In this document: one piece after another, positions 35,703 to 43,946 of the stretch
How the letters are laid out: each line of letters begins with the position of its first letter
Position numbering within the stretch: position 1 is the first letter of the stretch
The notes under the pieces: generated by a model
What the model saw: the letters and a program-made list of their open reading frames with translations, nothing else
What the model was told of the DNA's origin: nothing
Database searches by the model: none
Made by a program: the position numbers and the translations under genes
Assembly (NCBI RefSeq): GCF_014200805.1
Contig: NZ_JACHDB010000002.1
Location: 248,001 to 312,000, forward strand
DNA: 64,000 nucleotides
Source of the DNA: Nocardiopsis composta
GTDB lineage: Bacteria; Actinomycetota; Actinomycetes; Streptosporangiales; Streptosporangiaceae
Direction of reading: 5' to 3'

Positions 35703-38180
35703 TCAGCCGGCGCCCAGGCAGACGAAGCCGTACGCGGCGAGGTGGTCGGCGACGGCCCGCGCGGGGCCGGCGCCCCCGGCCAGGGCGGCGTGGAAGCGCT
35801 CCATCGGACCGCGGATGCAGCCGTCCCGGACCGGGAGCACGCCGGCGACGACCGTGCGCCCGCCGCGCGCGATGAGCGCCGCGGCCAGCCCCAGCGGGGC
35901 GCCGGAGGGGGCCGGCACCGACCGCCCCGTCCAGCAGGACGACAGCACGGTCAGCCGCGGCGCCCCGGGAAGCAGCTCCACGTCGTAGGCGAACAGCGGG
36001 CCGTCGGCGAAGAGGATCCCGGAGAGCATCGGCGTCCCGGACGGAACCGAGCCGTGCCCGATCAGGTGGGCGAGCGGCGCGCCGGGCAGCCGGCGCAGCA
36101 CCGCCGCGGTGCCGGCCCGCTCCAGCACCTCGGCCCCGCCGTACCGGTTCCGCAGCGCGCGCAGCTCCTCCCGGCCGCCGTCCAGCCCCGGGCCGCAGGC
36201 GAGCAGCGCCGGGCCGGCGGCCGCCCCGCGGTCGGCGTCCAGCGCCGCCCAGGCGCCCGGGGACGGGGCGATGCAGACCTCCCGGCCGCGCAGCGAGGGG
36301 AGCAGCCCCCACGGCAGCCCCTGCGCGTAGGGCGCGGGGAGGAGGACCAGCGGGCGGTCGCCGACGGCCGCCGCCACCGGCCTCAGCAGCAGCCGCTCCA
36401 CCGCGTCGGTGTCGCCCGCCGGCAGCGGCGCGCCCGGATCGCCGTCCAGCGCCGCCCGCGAGCGCGCGGCGAAGAGCAGCTTCGCGACGGCGTCCTCGGC
36501 CTCCCCGGCGTCCGGCAGCGGGTGCACCCGCACGTCGCCGCCGGCGACCGTGACCGCGGCGTGCACCCCGCCGCTCCGGGCATAGCCGATGAACGCCCTG
36601 TCGCCGAGCCGCTCCCGCAGCGCTTCGGCCGCGCCGCCGGAGGGCTCCGCGCGACGCCCCGGCCGGCACCGGTGCCACTGCGCGGACAGCAGCCGCCCGG
36701 ACGGCCGGCGGAACTCCTCCGCGGCCCCGGGGTCCGCCCCGGCGCGCAGCCGGGCGCCGCGGAACCGGTCCACCGACCCGGCCCAGGTCCTTGCGGTGCA
36801 TCCCCCGGTGGGGGCGGCGGAGCCGGCCCGGGCGGTGAACTCCAGCCAGTCGAGCGCCGCAGCCCCGCACCCGGCCGCCAGCGCCCGGGCCAGGGCGGCC
36901 GCGGCGATCTCCCGCTCCTGGGGGAAGGCGTGTCCGGCGGCTTCCATGTGCCCGGGCAGCCGCGCGGACCGCACCGCGCAGAGCAGGCGCAGCGCTCCGG
37001 AGTGGTCTCCCCGCTCGACCCGCTCCAGCGCGGCGGAGCGGGCCCGGCCGGCCCGCCCGCCGTCCGCGGTCGGCGGCAGGTACGGCACGCACCGGGCGGC
37101 GGCGCGCAGCGTGTCCGCCCGGAGCGCACCGGTGCGGAGCGGCGCGGCGGGGGCACCGGCACCGGGCGGCGGGCCGACCGGGGAGGCGGGAAGGGAGGGG
37201 ACGGCGGCGAGGAAGGGGGCGGGGTCCGGCCGGAGCAGGCAGAGCGCGGCCCACTCCACGGTGCGGGCCAGCGCGGACCAGAGCGACTCCGGCGGGAAGG
37301 AGCGCAGCAGGCGGCGGGCGAGGTCGAGGGCGCGGGAGTGCTCGCCCCGGCTGAGCCGGTACTTGGCCGCCAGCAGCAGGGCGGAGGCGGCCTCCGCCCC
37401 GGGGGCGCCGCGGTCGGGGGAGGCGGAGGCGAGGCAGTGCGCAGCCTCGTCGCGCATCCCCGCGCTCAGCAGGGCGTCGGCCCGGTCCAGGGCGAGCGCC
37501 GTGCGGCGGCCGGGGGACGCGGTCGCCTCGGCCGCCGCGAAGAGCTCCAGGGCGCGCGCGGTGTCCCCGTGCCAGCCGGCCAGGCAGGCGAGGTTCTGCA
37601 GTACGGCGCCGCGCAGATAGCCCAGCGCCCGCTGCTCGGCCAGGCCGAGGGCGCGCTGCAGGTCGTCCTCGGCTTCGGCGCCGCGGCCGGCGTAGAGGAG
37701 CGCCCGGCCGCGGTTGCACAGCAGGGCCGGAGGGAAGTGGCCGCCGTCGTCGGGAAGGGCGGTCAGGGCCGCGCCGAACTCCTCGGCCGCGGCGGCGAAC
37801 CGGCCCCGCTGGGCGTGGTCGACCCCGAGGCGGAGCAGGAGCGCGGCCGGGGGAGAGGCGGAGCCGCCCAGGCGCGGACCGGAGAGCCCGGGGCCGCCGT
37901 GCTGGGACCGGATGGCCAGCCGGGCCCGGCGCGCCCGCTCCACCGCGCGGTGCTGCCCCGCCGCCGCGCCGATCGCCGCCGCCCGACGCAGCACCCGCTC
38001 GGCCCCGGCGGTGTCGCCCTGCTCGTACAGGCAGAGGCCGAGCAGCCGGGTGGCCTCGGCCCGAGCGGCCGGCCCCGGCCGGGAGGCCAGCGTCCGCTCG
38101 GCGGTCCGCCGGGCGGCGCCCGGGTCCCGGGCCAGCAGGGTGGCGGAGTCGAAGAGGTCGTCGCTGGGCAGCACCGTCAC
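35703..38180 (-). CDS. TPR-CHAT caspase-like protease
   Basis: An 825-aa cytoplasmic protein. The N-terminal half is helical with TPR-like units (such as LLRLGVDHAQRGRFAAAAEEFGAAL, about 110-270). The C-terminal region is a CHAT domain (about 560-825), a clan CD caspase-like cysteine protease fold. The dyad is visible as His709 in HLIGHGS and Cys749 in LSSCWTG. In known systems (Craspase's Csx29, gasdermin-activating proteases) CHAT enzymes cleave a partner after a signal; here no partner is proved. GTG 38180 is preferred over 38189 because GAAGGG then lies at normal distance. The sigma factor and regulatory-like protein about 1.4 kb upstream form the usual actinomycete neighbourhood of such genes. 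Confidence 0.88.
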   Translation of the reverse strand: MTVLPSDDLFDSATLLARDPGAARRTAERTLASRPGPAARAEATRLLGLCLYEQGDTAGAERVLRRAAAIGAAAGQHRAVERARRARLAIRSQHGGPGLSGPRLGGSASPPAALLLRLGVDHAQRGRFAAAAEEFGAALTALPDDGGHFPPALLCNRGRALLYAGRGAEAEDDLQRALGLAEQRALGYLRGAVLQNLACLAGWHGDTARALELFAAAEATASPGRRTALALDRADALLSAGMRDEAAHCLASASPDRGAPGAEAASALLLAAKYRLSRGEHSRALDLARRLLRSFPPESLWSALARTVEWAALCLLRPDPAPFLAAVPSLPASPVGPPPGAGAPAAPLRTGALRADTLRAAARCVPYLPPTADGGRAGRARSAALERVERGDHSGALRLLCAVRSARLPGHMEAAGHAFPQEREIAAAALARALAAGCGAAALDWLEFTARAGSAAPTGGCTARTWAGSVDRFRGARLRAGADPGAAEEFRRPSGRLLSAQWHRCRPGRRAEPSGGAAEALRERLGDRAFIGYARSGGVHAAVTVAGGDVRVHPLPDAGEAEDAVAKLLFAARSRAALDGDPGAPLPAGDTDAVERLLLRPVAAAVGDRPLVLLPAPYAQGLPWGLLPSLRGREVCIAPSPGAWAALDADRGAAAGPALLACGPGLDGGREELRALRNRYGGAEVLERAGTAAVLRRLPGAPLAHLIGHGSVPSGTPMLSGILFADGPLFAYDVELLPGAPRLTVLSSCWTGRSVPAPSGAPLGLAAALIARGGRTVVAGVLPVRDGCIRGPMERFHAALAGGAGPARAVADHLAAYGFVCLGAG

Positions 38181-38574
38181 GGGCAGCACCCTTCAAAGCC
38201 GGCGGGGGGGAGGAGCGCGGTCCGCTCCGCCGTCCGGCGGAGCGTTCCGTACGCCCCCTGCTTAACAGCCCCGGACCGCCCGGTGGGAGGGGCGACCGGG
38301 ATTTCCGCCCCGACCCCGGCCGCGGATCCCGATAAAGCCGGAGATCTCTCCGCCGCCGAGACAAGGTCGCAACCACCCCAACGGGCCACCCGCAACCCCC
38401 GCAAAACCCTCCCGGAGGGCCCTGCCGCCCGCCACCGCCGCCCTCTCCCGGCCATCGGAAGCGGCCCCTCGCCCCGGGCCGCCCGGGAGGGCGGCGGTTC
38501 CCTTGGCGGACGGCCGGAGCATCAGTCAGGCGGAGAGGCGGATCTCCGGGCGGTGCCGCGGCCGATCCCCGCCG
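38181..38574. other. Gene-free 394 bp upstream of the CHAT gene
   Basis: It contains an 8-bp hairpin, GCTCCGCC (38224-38231) / GGCGGAGC (38236-38243), in the presumed 5' untranslated region, and a lower-GC segment near 38330-38410 that may hold the promoter. No gene was recognised. Confidence 0.35.
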
Positions 38575-39099
38575 TCATGCGGTGACGGGGAGGGGACGGC
38601 CGCCGGTGAGGGCGAGGAGTTCGCGGTGGGTGGTGGGGAAGACGGTGTTCGGGGTGCCCGCGGCGGCCCAGATGCGGGGGTGGTCGCGCAGTGCCTCGTC
38701 GACGACGGTGAGCAGCGGTTCGGGGTGGCCCACCGGGGCGACGCCGCCGATGGCCTGGCCGGTGGCGGAGCGGACCTGCTCGGGGGTGGCGCGCTTCAGG
38801 GCGGGCAGGCCGAGCCGGGCGGCCAGCGCCGCGGTGTCCACCCGGTGCCGGCCGCTGGTGAGGACGAGGACCGGGGTGTCCTCGGCCATGAACACCAGGC
38901 TGTTGGCGATCGCGCCGACCTCGCAGCCCAGGGCCTGGGCGGCCAGCGCGGCGGTGCGGGCCGAGGCGTCCAGTTCGACGATCCCGCCGGGGATCCCGGC
39001 GGCCTTCAGGGCCTCGGCGACGATGCGGCTGCGCTCCGGCAGCTCCTCCGGGCGCCGCTCGTTCAGGGCGGTGGGTCCGGGCGTCTGGTCCGCGGTCAT
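38575..39099 (-). CDS. YbaK/ProX-type aminoacyl-tRNA deacylase
   Basis: A 174-aa editing-domain protein that hydrolyses mischarged aminoacyl-tRNA, typically Cys- or Ala-tRNAPro. Family features are IAAQ-like AALAAQALGCEVGAIANSLVF, PVLVLTSGRHRVDTAALAARLG, the GQAIGGVAPVGHPEPL loop and the end WAAAGTPNTVFPTTHRELLALTGG. ATG 39099 is chosen from the family N-terminal length. It stands between the CHAT gene and the regulatory-like gene with about 0.4 kb gaps on either side, so it probably has its own promoter and may have been inserted into the module. Confidence 0.87.
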   Translation of the reverse strand: MTADQTPGPTALNERRPEELPERSRIVAEALKAAGIPGGIVELDASARTAALAAQALGCEVGAIANSLVFMAEDTPVLVLTSGRHRVDTAALAARLGLPALKRATPEQVRSATGQAIGGVAPVGHPEPLLTVVDEALRDHPRIWAAAGTPNTVFPTTHRELLALTGGRPLPVTA

Positions 39100-39561
39100 G
39101 CTTGCCTGCCTTCCTGGGTGAGTCCTACCGTTCGCGATGGTGGGAACGCGCGGGCGGGACGGGGGCGGCTCCCATGCCGGCCACCGCCGACGGCTCCGGT
39201 CGCTCCCGCCGCCCTGCCGCTCCTTCCGCACCGCCGATCGGGCTCTGCGGACCGTCGCCGTGCGGGGCGATGGCGGGCGGAAGGACCCGCGCCGCACATC
39301 GTCCCGGCCCCGGGCGGGCGTGCCCTTCGCGGTCGCGTGGCCGCAGATCCCGCACCCCCCGGCATGTGCCCCGTCCCGCGTCCCGGCGGAAGCATCGGGC
39401 GGCCTCCTCGAAGGGGGCGGAGGGTCGGATCGTCCGACGAGACTACTCCCGGGGCGGGGGCGAAGCGACGTCCGGGGGCGCGGGTTCCGAAGCGCCGTCG
39501 AACGGCGTTCCCACTGGTCCGAGGTGCGTTCCCGCGCGGGCCGGAGGGCGCGGGGCGCTGC
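39100..39561. other. Gene-free 462 bp between ybaK and the regulatory-like gene
   Basis: Open frames here have no coding bias. The region would contain the ybaK promoter and the 3' end of the sigma-factor operon. No convincing hairpin or repeat was found. Confidence 0.35.
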
Positions 39562-40161
39562 TCAGACGGTCAGCCAGGGGGTCGCGACCACGGGGCGGCC
39601 GTCCGCGAGGAAGAGGAGCCGGACCGGGCCGCGGGGGACGCCGCGGGTCACGAAGGCGCCGTCCCGGTCGAGGGGGGCGTCCCGGACCGAGGCCGGGTCG
39701 CGCACCTCCACGCTGCCGGCGCGCGCCGGGGAGAGCCGCCCGGCGATGTCCCGGTGGCCCCGGTTCGGGGTGACCTCCAGCCGGATCTCCGCCTCCCCGG
39801 TGCGGAGCAGCAGGTAGCGGGGGCCGTCGTCCGGGACGTCCCGCAGACCGCCCGCGGAGGCCTCCACCGAGTCGCCGACCAGGTCGGCGGTGGGCACGCC
39901 GGGGGTGCGCGCGGCGAAGGCGGCGGCCGCCGCCGCCAGCTCCTCCGCCTCGACCGGCCGGGCCTGCGGGTGCACCGTGCGCAGCCCGGCCATGAACAGC
40001 TCCAGGTCGGGGTCGTCCGCCGGTTCCGGCCCCCCGCCGGGGGCGCCGCCGCGCGCGGAGCGGCCGCCGCGCGCGGAGCGGCCGCCGGGCGCGCGCTCCT
40101 CCGCAGGGGGGCCGCCGGGGCCGTTCGGGTCGTCGTCGGGAGGGCGCTGGTCACGATCCAC
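39562..40161 (-). CDS. Carboxypeptidase-regulatory-like (beta-sandwich) protein downstream of a sigma factor
   Basis: A 199-aa protein. The first 45 residues are Gly/Arg/Pro-rich and disordered; a helix (DLELFMAGLRTVHPQARPVEAEELAAAAAAF, about 50-85) follows. The C-terminal half forms strands: RYLLLRTGEAEIRLEVTP, then DIAGRLSPARAGSVEVRD and GAFVTRGVPRGPVRLLFLADGRPVVATPWLTV. The last part resembles carboxypeptidase-regulatory-like folds seen in the middle gene of actinomycete sigma-factor/CHAT loci. Its GTG start overlaps the sigma-factor gene by 11 nt, so the two are translationally coupled. It might act as an anti-sigma or substrate/adaptor protein; this is inference. Confidence 0.7.
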   Translation of the reverse strand: MDRDQRPPDDDPNGPGGPPAEERAPGGRSARGGRSARGGAPGGGPEPADDPDLELFMAGLRTVHPQARPVEAEELAAAAAAFAARTPGVPTADLVGDSVEASAGGLRDVPDDGPRYLLLRTGEAEIRLEVTPNRGHRDIAGRLSPARAGSVEVRDPASVRDAPLDRDGAFVTRGVPRGPVRLLFLADGRPVVATPWLTV

Positions 40162-40777
40162 GGCGCGGTGCCCTTTCTCGTTCGCTCGGAGGGTCGTCGG
40201 GCGGGGAGCCGCCGGGTTCTCCGAACTCGTCGGCGAGCAGCCGCCTCAGCCGGCGGCGGGCGCGCCGGCGGACGGCCCCGACCCGGGAGAGGGGGAGCCG
40301 GGCGGCGTCGGCCACGGCGGCCGCGGGCGCCCGCGGCCAGTGCAGGTCCAGCGCGGCCACGGTGCGGTCGGGCTCGCCCATGGCGGAGATGGCCGCGCGG
40401 ACCAGGCGGCCCTGCTCCGCGGCGAGGACCAGCGCCTCCGGGGTGTCGTGGTCCACGGCGTGCAGCGTGCCCGGGTCGACCGGGGCGAGCCGGGCGGCCA
40501 TTCGGGCCTGCTTGGCGCAGGCGCTGTGCGCGGTGCGCGCGATCCAGGATCCCACCCGCTCCGGTTCGCGGATCCGGTCCAGGTGCTCGGCGAGCCGGCA
40601 CCACACCAGCTGCCGGGCGTCCGCGGCGTCCTGGTGCGGCAGCCGGTAGCAGCGCACGATCGCGTCGACCATCAGCGCGTACCGGCGGAGCAGCGCCTCC
40701 ACCGCGGACGGGTCGCCGGCGCGGGCGCGCTCGACCAGCTCACCCGGTGAAGGGCCGTTACAGGTCTGGTCACTCAC
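40151..40777 (-). CDS. Sigma-70 family (ECF-like) RNA polymerase sigma factor
   Basis: A 208-aa alternative sigma factor. Region 2 reads LLRRYALMVDAIVRCYRLPHQDAADARQLVWCRLAEHLDRIREPERVGSWIARTAHSACAK (about 28-90); region 4 reads AISAMGEPDRTVAALDLHWPRAPAAAVADAARLPLSRVGAVRRRARRRLRRLL (about 133-190). There is no region 1 or 3, as in ECF factors. A QPR-like tail follows. The start is GTG 40777; the open frame runs farther upstream with poor coding character. Together with the overlapping downstream gene it probably drives transcription of the CHAT module or a stress regulon. Confidence 0.85.
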   Translation of the reverse strand: MSDQTCNGPSPGELVERARAGDPSAVEALLRRYALMVDAIVRCYRLPHQDAADARQLVWCRLAEHLDRIREPERVGSWIARTAHSACAKQARMAARLAPVDPGTLHAVDHDTPEALVLAAEQGRLVRAAISAMGEPDRTVAALDLHWPRAPAAAVADAARLPLSRVGAVRRRARRRLRRLLADEFGEPGGSPPDDPPSERERAPRRGS

Positions 40778-40994
40778 CCGCACCCCAAGTAGACTCGCGG
40801 AACCTGCCACACCTGAGGACCACGCTAACCGCAGTGCGCCGACCGTGAGCGGGCATGCCGGATCCGGCCAAGAGCGACCTGGTGCCCGAGTGGCCGATGG
40901 GGCACAATGGGCCACGGAGAACTCTCGAACGGACGGCTCCTCCGCGGTGAACGAGGGCGTCGGGGAAGCGCACTCGTTCGTATCAGGAGGTTCG

Positions 40995-41489
40995 GTGTCC
41001 GCACGTGGCGTCTTGTATGTCCACTCCGCGCCCGCGGCGCTGTGCCCACACGTCGAGTGGGCGGTCGCGGGTGTCGTCGGCGTGCCCGTCAAACTCGACT
41101 GGGATGATCAGCCCGCCGCCCCGGGAACCCACCGCGCCGAGCTCAACTGGCAGGGCGCGCCCGGCACCTCCGGTGCGATCACGTCCGCCCTCAACGGCTG
41201 GCAGCGGTTGCGCTTCGAGGTGACCGAGGAGGCCACCCCGGGCTGCGACGGCGTCCGCTACAGCTACACCCCCGCGCTCGGCATCTTCACCGCGGTCACC
41301 AGCGCCTCCGGCGAGGTCCTGGTGCCCGAGGCGCGGCTGCGCAGCGCGATGGAGCGCGCCGCGGCCCAGGAGGTCGACCTCGTCGAGGAGCTGGACCGGC
41401 TCACCGGCCGGCTGTGGGACGAGGAGCTGGAGCCGTTCCGCTACGCCGGCGACGGCGCCCCGGTCCGGTGGCTGCACGCCGCCGGCTGA
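40995..41489 (+). CDS. DUF3145 family protein
   Basis: A 164-aa actinobacterial protein of unknown function. Its opening SARGVLYVHSAPAALCPHVEWAVAGVVG, the WDDQPAAPGTHRAEL region and GWQRLRFEVTEEATPGCDGVRYSYTPALGIF are typical, and it ends in a helix with LVEELDRLTGRLWDEELEPFRYAG. GTG 40995 is supported by AGGAGG 4 nt upstream, although the frame is open farther up. It is divergent from the sigma-factor gene, sharing a short promoter region at 40778-40994. Confidence 0.88.
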   Translation: MSARGVLYVHSAPAALCPHVEWAVAGVVGVPVKLDWDDQPAAPGTHRAELNWQGAPGTSGAITSALNGWQRLRFEVTEEATPGCDGVRYSYTPALGIFTAVTSASGEVLVPEARLRSAMERAAAQEVDLVEELDRLTGRLWDEELEPFRYAGDGAPVRWLHAAG

Positions 41490-41580
41490 GCGCGTCCCGG
41501 CGGGGCGCCCGGTCGGCGGCGCGGGCCGCCGGCTGAGAACCCGGCCGGTCCGGTGCGGGCCGCCTCCGGCGGGCCCGTGC

Positions 41581-42051
41581 TCAACGGCGGCCGGGGCACC
41601 CCTCCCCGCTGCGCGGAGGCCGCCGGCCGAAAGCGCCCATGCAGGTGAAGACGGCCATGAAGCCGATCGGGACCAGCGGCCAGAAGACGATCAGCTCCTG
41701 GGCGATGACGCTGGTGACGCCCCAGATCGCGATGAGCACCACGGAGATCGCGGCGAGGCCGCGCCACGGCTCCAGGCGGCGGCGCCAGGCCTCGGCGCGG
41801 AGCCGCGCGGGGCCCGGGGGCGGTTCGGCCCGCTCCGGGTGGAGCACCTCCTCCGGGGGGTCGGGCAGGTCGCGGGTGAGGCCGGCCAGGTCGCCCACGG
41901 TGACCGAGCCCAGCGCCAGGTCCAGGCGCTCCCGGTACTCCTCCAGCGTCAGCCGGCCCTCCTGGAGGGCGTGGCCGAGGCGGCGCGCGACGACGTCGCG
42001 GTCGGCGTCGGAGGCGCGCATCCTCTCCGGGGGAAGCGGTCCGTCACCCAT
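41581..42051 (-). CDS. DUF1707 (SHOCT-like) membrane protein, paralogue 1
   Basis: A 156-aa protein. The N-terminal DUF1707 domain reads MRASDADRDVVARRLGHALQEGRLTLEEYRERLDLALGSVTVGDLAGLTRDLP (about 11-63). After a Pro/Arg-rich linker two hydrophobic segments (LAAISVVLIAIWGVTSVI and LIVFWPLVPIGFMAVFTCM) form a helical hairpin. DUF1707 resembles short oligomerising domains and is abundant in actinobacteria; function is unknown. It is the last of three tandem paralogues read leftward. Confidence 0.85.
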   Translation of the reverse strand: MGDGPLPPERMRASDADRDVVARRLGHALQEGRLTLEEYRERLDLALGSVTVGDLAGLTRDLPDPPEEVLHPERAEPPPGPARLRAEAWRRRLEPWRGLAAISVVLIAIWGVTSVIAQELIVFWPLVPIGFMAVFTCMGAFGRRPPRSGEGCPGRR

Positions 42052-42085
42052 CTCCGTGTCACCCCCTCGGGTCCGGCGGGCGGGT

Positions 42086-42550
42086 TCACCTTCGGCTGTC
42101 GGAGCTCTCATCCGGCCAGATGGCGGCGGCGACCAGGATCGCCGCCCAGATGCCCAGCGGCACCAGCGGCCAGTAGGGCAGCAGCGCACCGCCCATGATG
42201 CTGGTGACGCCCCAGATCCCGGTCATGATGACCGCGCCGCCGAGCCACCACCGCCACTCGTCGGTCCATTCCTTCCACGCCGAGGGGGCCGGCCCCAGCG
42301 CGGTGGCCGCGGGAGCGTCCGGTTCCTCCTCGACGGCGGGCACGGCCGCCGGCGCCGGTTCCGGGAGGTCCGCGGTGAGGGCCGCCAGGTCGCCGAGGTG
42401 GACGGCGCTCATCGCCGCGTGCAGCCGCTCCTCGTACTCGTCGAGGCGCAGGCGTCCCTCGGCAAGGGCGGTGGCGAGGCGTTCCGCGGTGGCGTCCCGA
42501 TCGGCGTCCGAGGCGCGCATGCGCTCCTCCGGGACGCGTTCATCCTCCAC
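42086..42550 (-). CDS. DUF1707 (SHOCT-like) membrane protein, paralogue 2
   Basis: A 154-aa protein. It has the same design as its neighbours: MRASDADRDATAERLATALAEGRLRLDEYEERLHAAM, acidic/Pro linker, and two membrane segments (GGAVIMTGIWGVTSIMGG and LPYWPLVPLGIWAAILVAAAIW). GTG 42550 gives the usual dozen residues before the domain; the ATG 30 nt downstream with GGAGGAG upstream is an alternative. The gap to paralogue 1 is only 34 nt, so they probably share a transcript. Confidence 0.83.
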   Translation of the reverse strand: MEDERVPEERMRASDADRDATAERLATALAEGRLRLDEYEERLHAAMSAVHLGDLAALTADLPEPAPAAVPAVEEEPDAPAATALGPAPSAWKEWTDEWRWWLGGAVIMTGIWGVTSIMGGALLPYWPLVPLGIWAAILVAAAIWPDESSDSRR

Positions 42551-42682
42551 CGACGCCCACCCCCCTCGCACAAGATGATGGGGAGATTCACGATACGCGG
42601 GACTGTGCCGAGAGAAAAGGCCGCCGGCCGTCCGGCGGCGGACGGCCGGCGGCCGGAGGCGGCCCCGGGCCGGTGGTTTCCA

Positions 42683-42754
42683 CCCCCGGTGATCGCGGCG
42701 CTGCGGCCCCGCCGGAGCGCTCCGGCGGGGCCGCAGCGCCGCGATCACCGGGGG
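42683..42754. repeat. Perfect 72-bp palindrome between DUF1707 paralogues
   Basis: Two 36-base arms (42683-42718 and 42719-42754) are exact reverse complements with no spacer; the centre is GGAGC|GCTCC. It starts 26 nt beyond the stop of paralogue 3 and 133 nt before the start of paralogue 2, so it could act as a very strong terminator or as a cruciform. A degenerate relative lies near 43835-43885. Confidence 0.9.
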
Positions 42755-42779
42755 CAGGGGCGGGACCGGTGCCCGCCGC

Positions 42780-43250
42780 TCAGGAACCGCACTTGCTGCT
42801 CTTGCCGTCGCCGAAGAGCATTCCGGCGATCAGGACCGCGGCCCAGATGCCCAGCGGGATGAGCGGCCAGAACGGCAGGAACTGCCCGCTGACGATGCTG
42901 GTGACGGTCCAGATGCCGATCATGATGACCGCGCCGCCGCCCCAGGACCGCCACTCCTCCAGCTGCCCGCGCCAGAAGGACGGCCGGGCGGGCGGGGCCA
43001 TCGCGGCGAGGTCGACCGGGCCCTCCGCGGAGACGGGGGCGGGGGCGGCGCCGGCGGCCGGGGGCAGGTCGACGGTGAGCACCCGGAGGTCGTCCGCGGT
43101 GACCGCGGTCATCGCCGCGTCCAGCCGCTTCTGGTACTCCTCCATGTCGAGGCGGCCCTCGGAGAGCGCGGCGGCCAGGCGCTGCGCCGTCACGTCCCGC
43201 TCGGCATCGGACACGCGGATGTCCCCGCGGTGCTGCGGCTGGGGGTCCAT
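42780..43250 (-). CDS. DUF1707 (SHOCT-like) membrane protein, paralogue 3
   Basis: A 156-aa protein. It begins MDPQPQHRGDIRVSDAERDVTAQRLAAALSEGRLDMEEYQKRLDAAM, with a Pro/Ala linker and the two-helix membrane part GGAVIMIGIWTVTSIVSG / LPFWPLIPLGIWAAVLIAGMLFG, then a short KSSKCGS tail. ATG 43250 has GAGGAGG at good distance. The membrane part is nearly identical in pattern to paralogue 2, indicating recent duplication. Confidence 0.85.
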   Translation of the reverse strand: MDPQPQHRGDIRVSDAERDVTAQRLAAALSEGRLDMEEYQKRLDAAMTAVTADDLRVLTVDLPPAAGAAPAPVSAEGPVDLAAMAPPARPSFWRGQLEEWRSWGGGAVIMIGIWTVTSIVSGQFLPFWPLIPLGIWAAVLIAGMLFGDGKSSKCGS

Positions 43251-43490
43251 CGGGCGCCTCCTCGGAATCCGCTCTCCGCCTGATCGGCGAAGACGCTGCT
43301 CACCACCGAGGCTAGGCCCGCCGCGGGCGGCGGGCAATGGACCGGTGGGCCGGTTCGGGGTCCTCCGAAAGGAGGACGCCGCGGCCCCGGCGGGCCGGCG
43401 GGCTCGGGGTCGTTCCGCGCTCCGCCCCGGGCGCGCATCTGCGGAGGCGCTGCTCACGGCGCCCGAGCCGGCCCTGCGGCGGGTCCGGGG

Positions 43491-43815
43491 CGGCCCCTGA
43501 GATCGCCGACGGGGGTTTCCGGCGGCCTCTCCGACCCGCGCCCACCCGCGGGGCGGCGCTCCCCGGCCGAGGAGTGCACCCGCCCGCCCCCGCCCTGGGG
43601 GAGGGGCGATCGCCTCGGACCTCCCTGCCCGCCGCGGCCCCCTGCGGCCGGCGGGACGGCGGCCGGGCAGCGCACGGCCCGCCGCCCGCCCCCTGCCCTG
43701 TGCAGCCTCCCGCAGCGGCCACGGCGGCGCCGGGCTCCGGGGCGCTGCTTCTCCCGGCCCGCGGCCGGGTCTTCCGGGCGGCCGTCCGAACGCCCGACGG
43801 TCTCTGAGGGGCCGG
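43491..43815. repeat. Dispersed non-coding repeat, copy 1
   Basis: The left end (43491-43521, around GATCGCCGACGGGGGTTTCC) matches 53819-53849 at 27 of 31 bases. The right part (about 43704-43815, with GCAGCGGCCACGG, CGGCCCGCGGCCG and CGGGCGGCCGTCCG) matches about 54133-54236. An internal 24-base block (43608-43633) matches 54052-54076 in inverted orientation. Confidence 0.6.
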
Positions 43816-43834
43816 GTGCGTCCCTCCGGCGGTG

Positions 43835-43885
43835 ACCGCCCCGCCGGAGCGCTCCGGCAGGGCCGCGGTGCCGGTCATCGCCCCG
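43835..43885 (-). terminator. Imperfect palindrome related to the 72-bp element
   Basis: Centred on GGAGC|GCTCC, with CCCCGCC/GGCAGGG arms; the right arm continues GGCCGCGGTGCCGGTCATC, which resembles the right arm of the palindrome at 42683-42754. It lies 60-110 nt past the stop of the inositol-phosphatase gene and may end that operon. Confidence 0.45.
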
Positions 43886-43946
43886 GGGCCGTTCCCGATC
43901 GGCGGTCCGGGGCCGGGGGCGGAGGAGGGCCGTCCGGCCGGCGGTC

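Larger units (their letters stand above)
43251..43946. other. 696-bp gene-free region with repeated DNA
   Basis: The first part holds the promoter of paralogue 3. From 43491 to about 43815 runs a non-coding repeat related to 53819-54236, followed by an imperfect palindrome (43835-43885) that probably terminates the inositol-phosphatase operon. No gene is supported. Confidence 0.5.

Noticed and set aside
36000-38180. Gasdermin partner for the CHAT protease
   Set aside because: No small pore-forming-type gene is adjacent; neighbours are DUF2203 and YbaK.
39137-39511. Inverted decamer GTGGGAACGC / GCGTTCCCAC as element ends
   Set aside because: Only 10 bp, no coding content between, no target duplication; may be chance.
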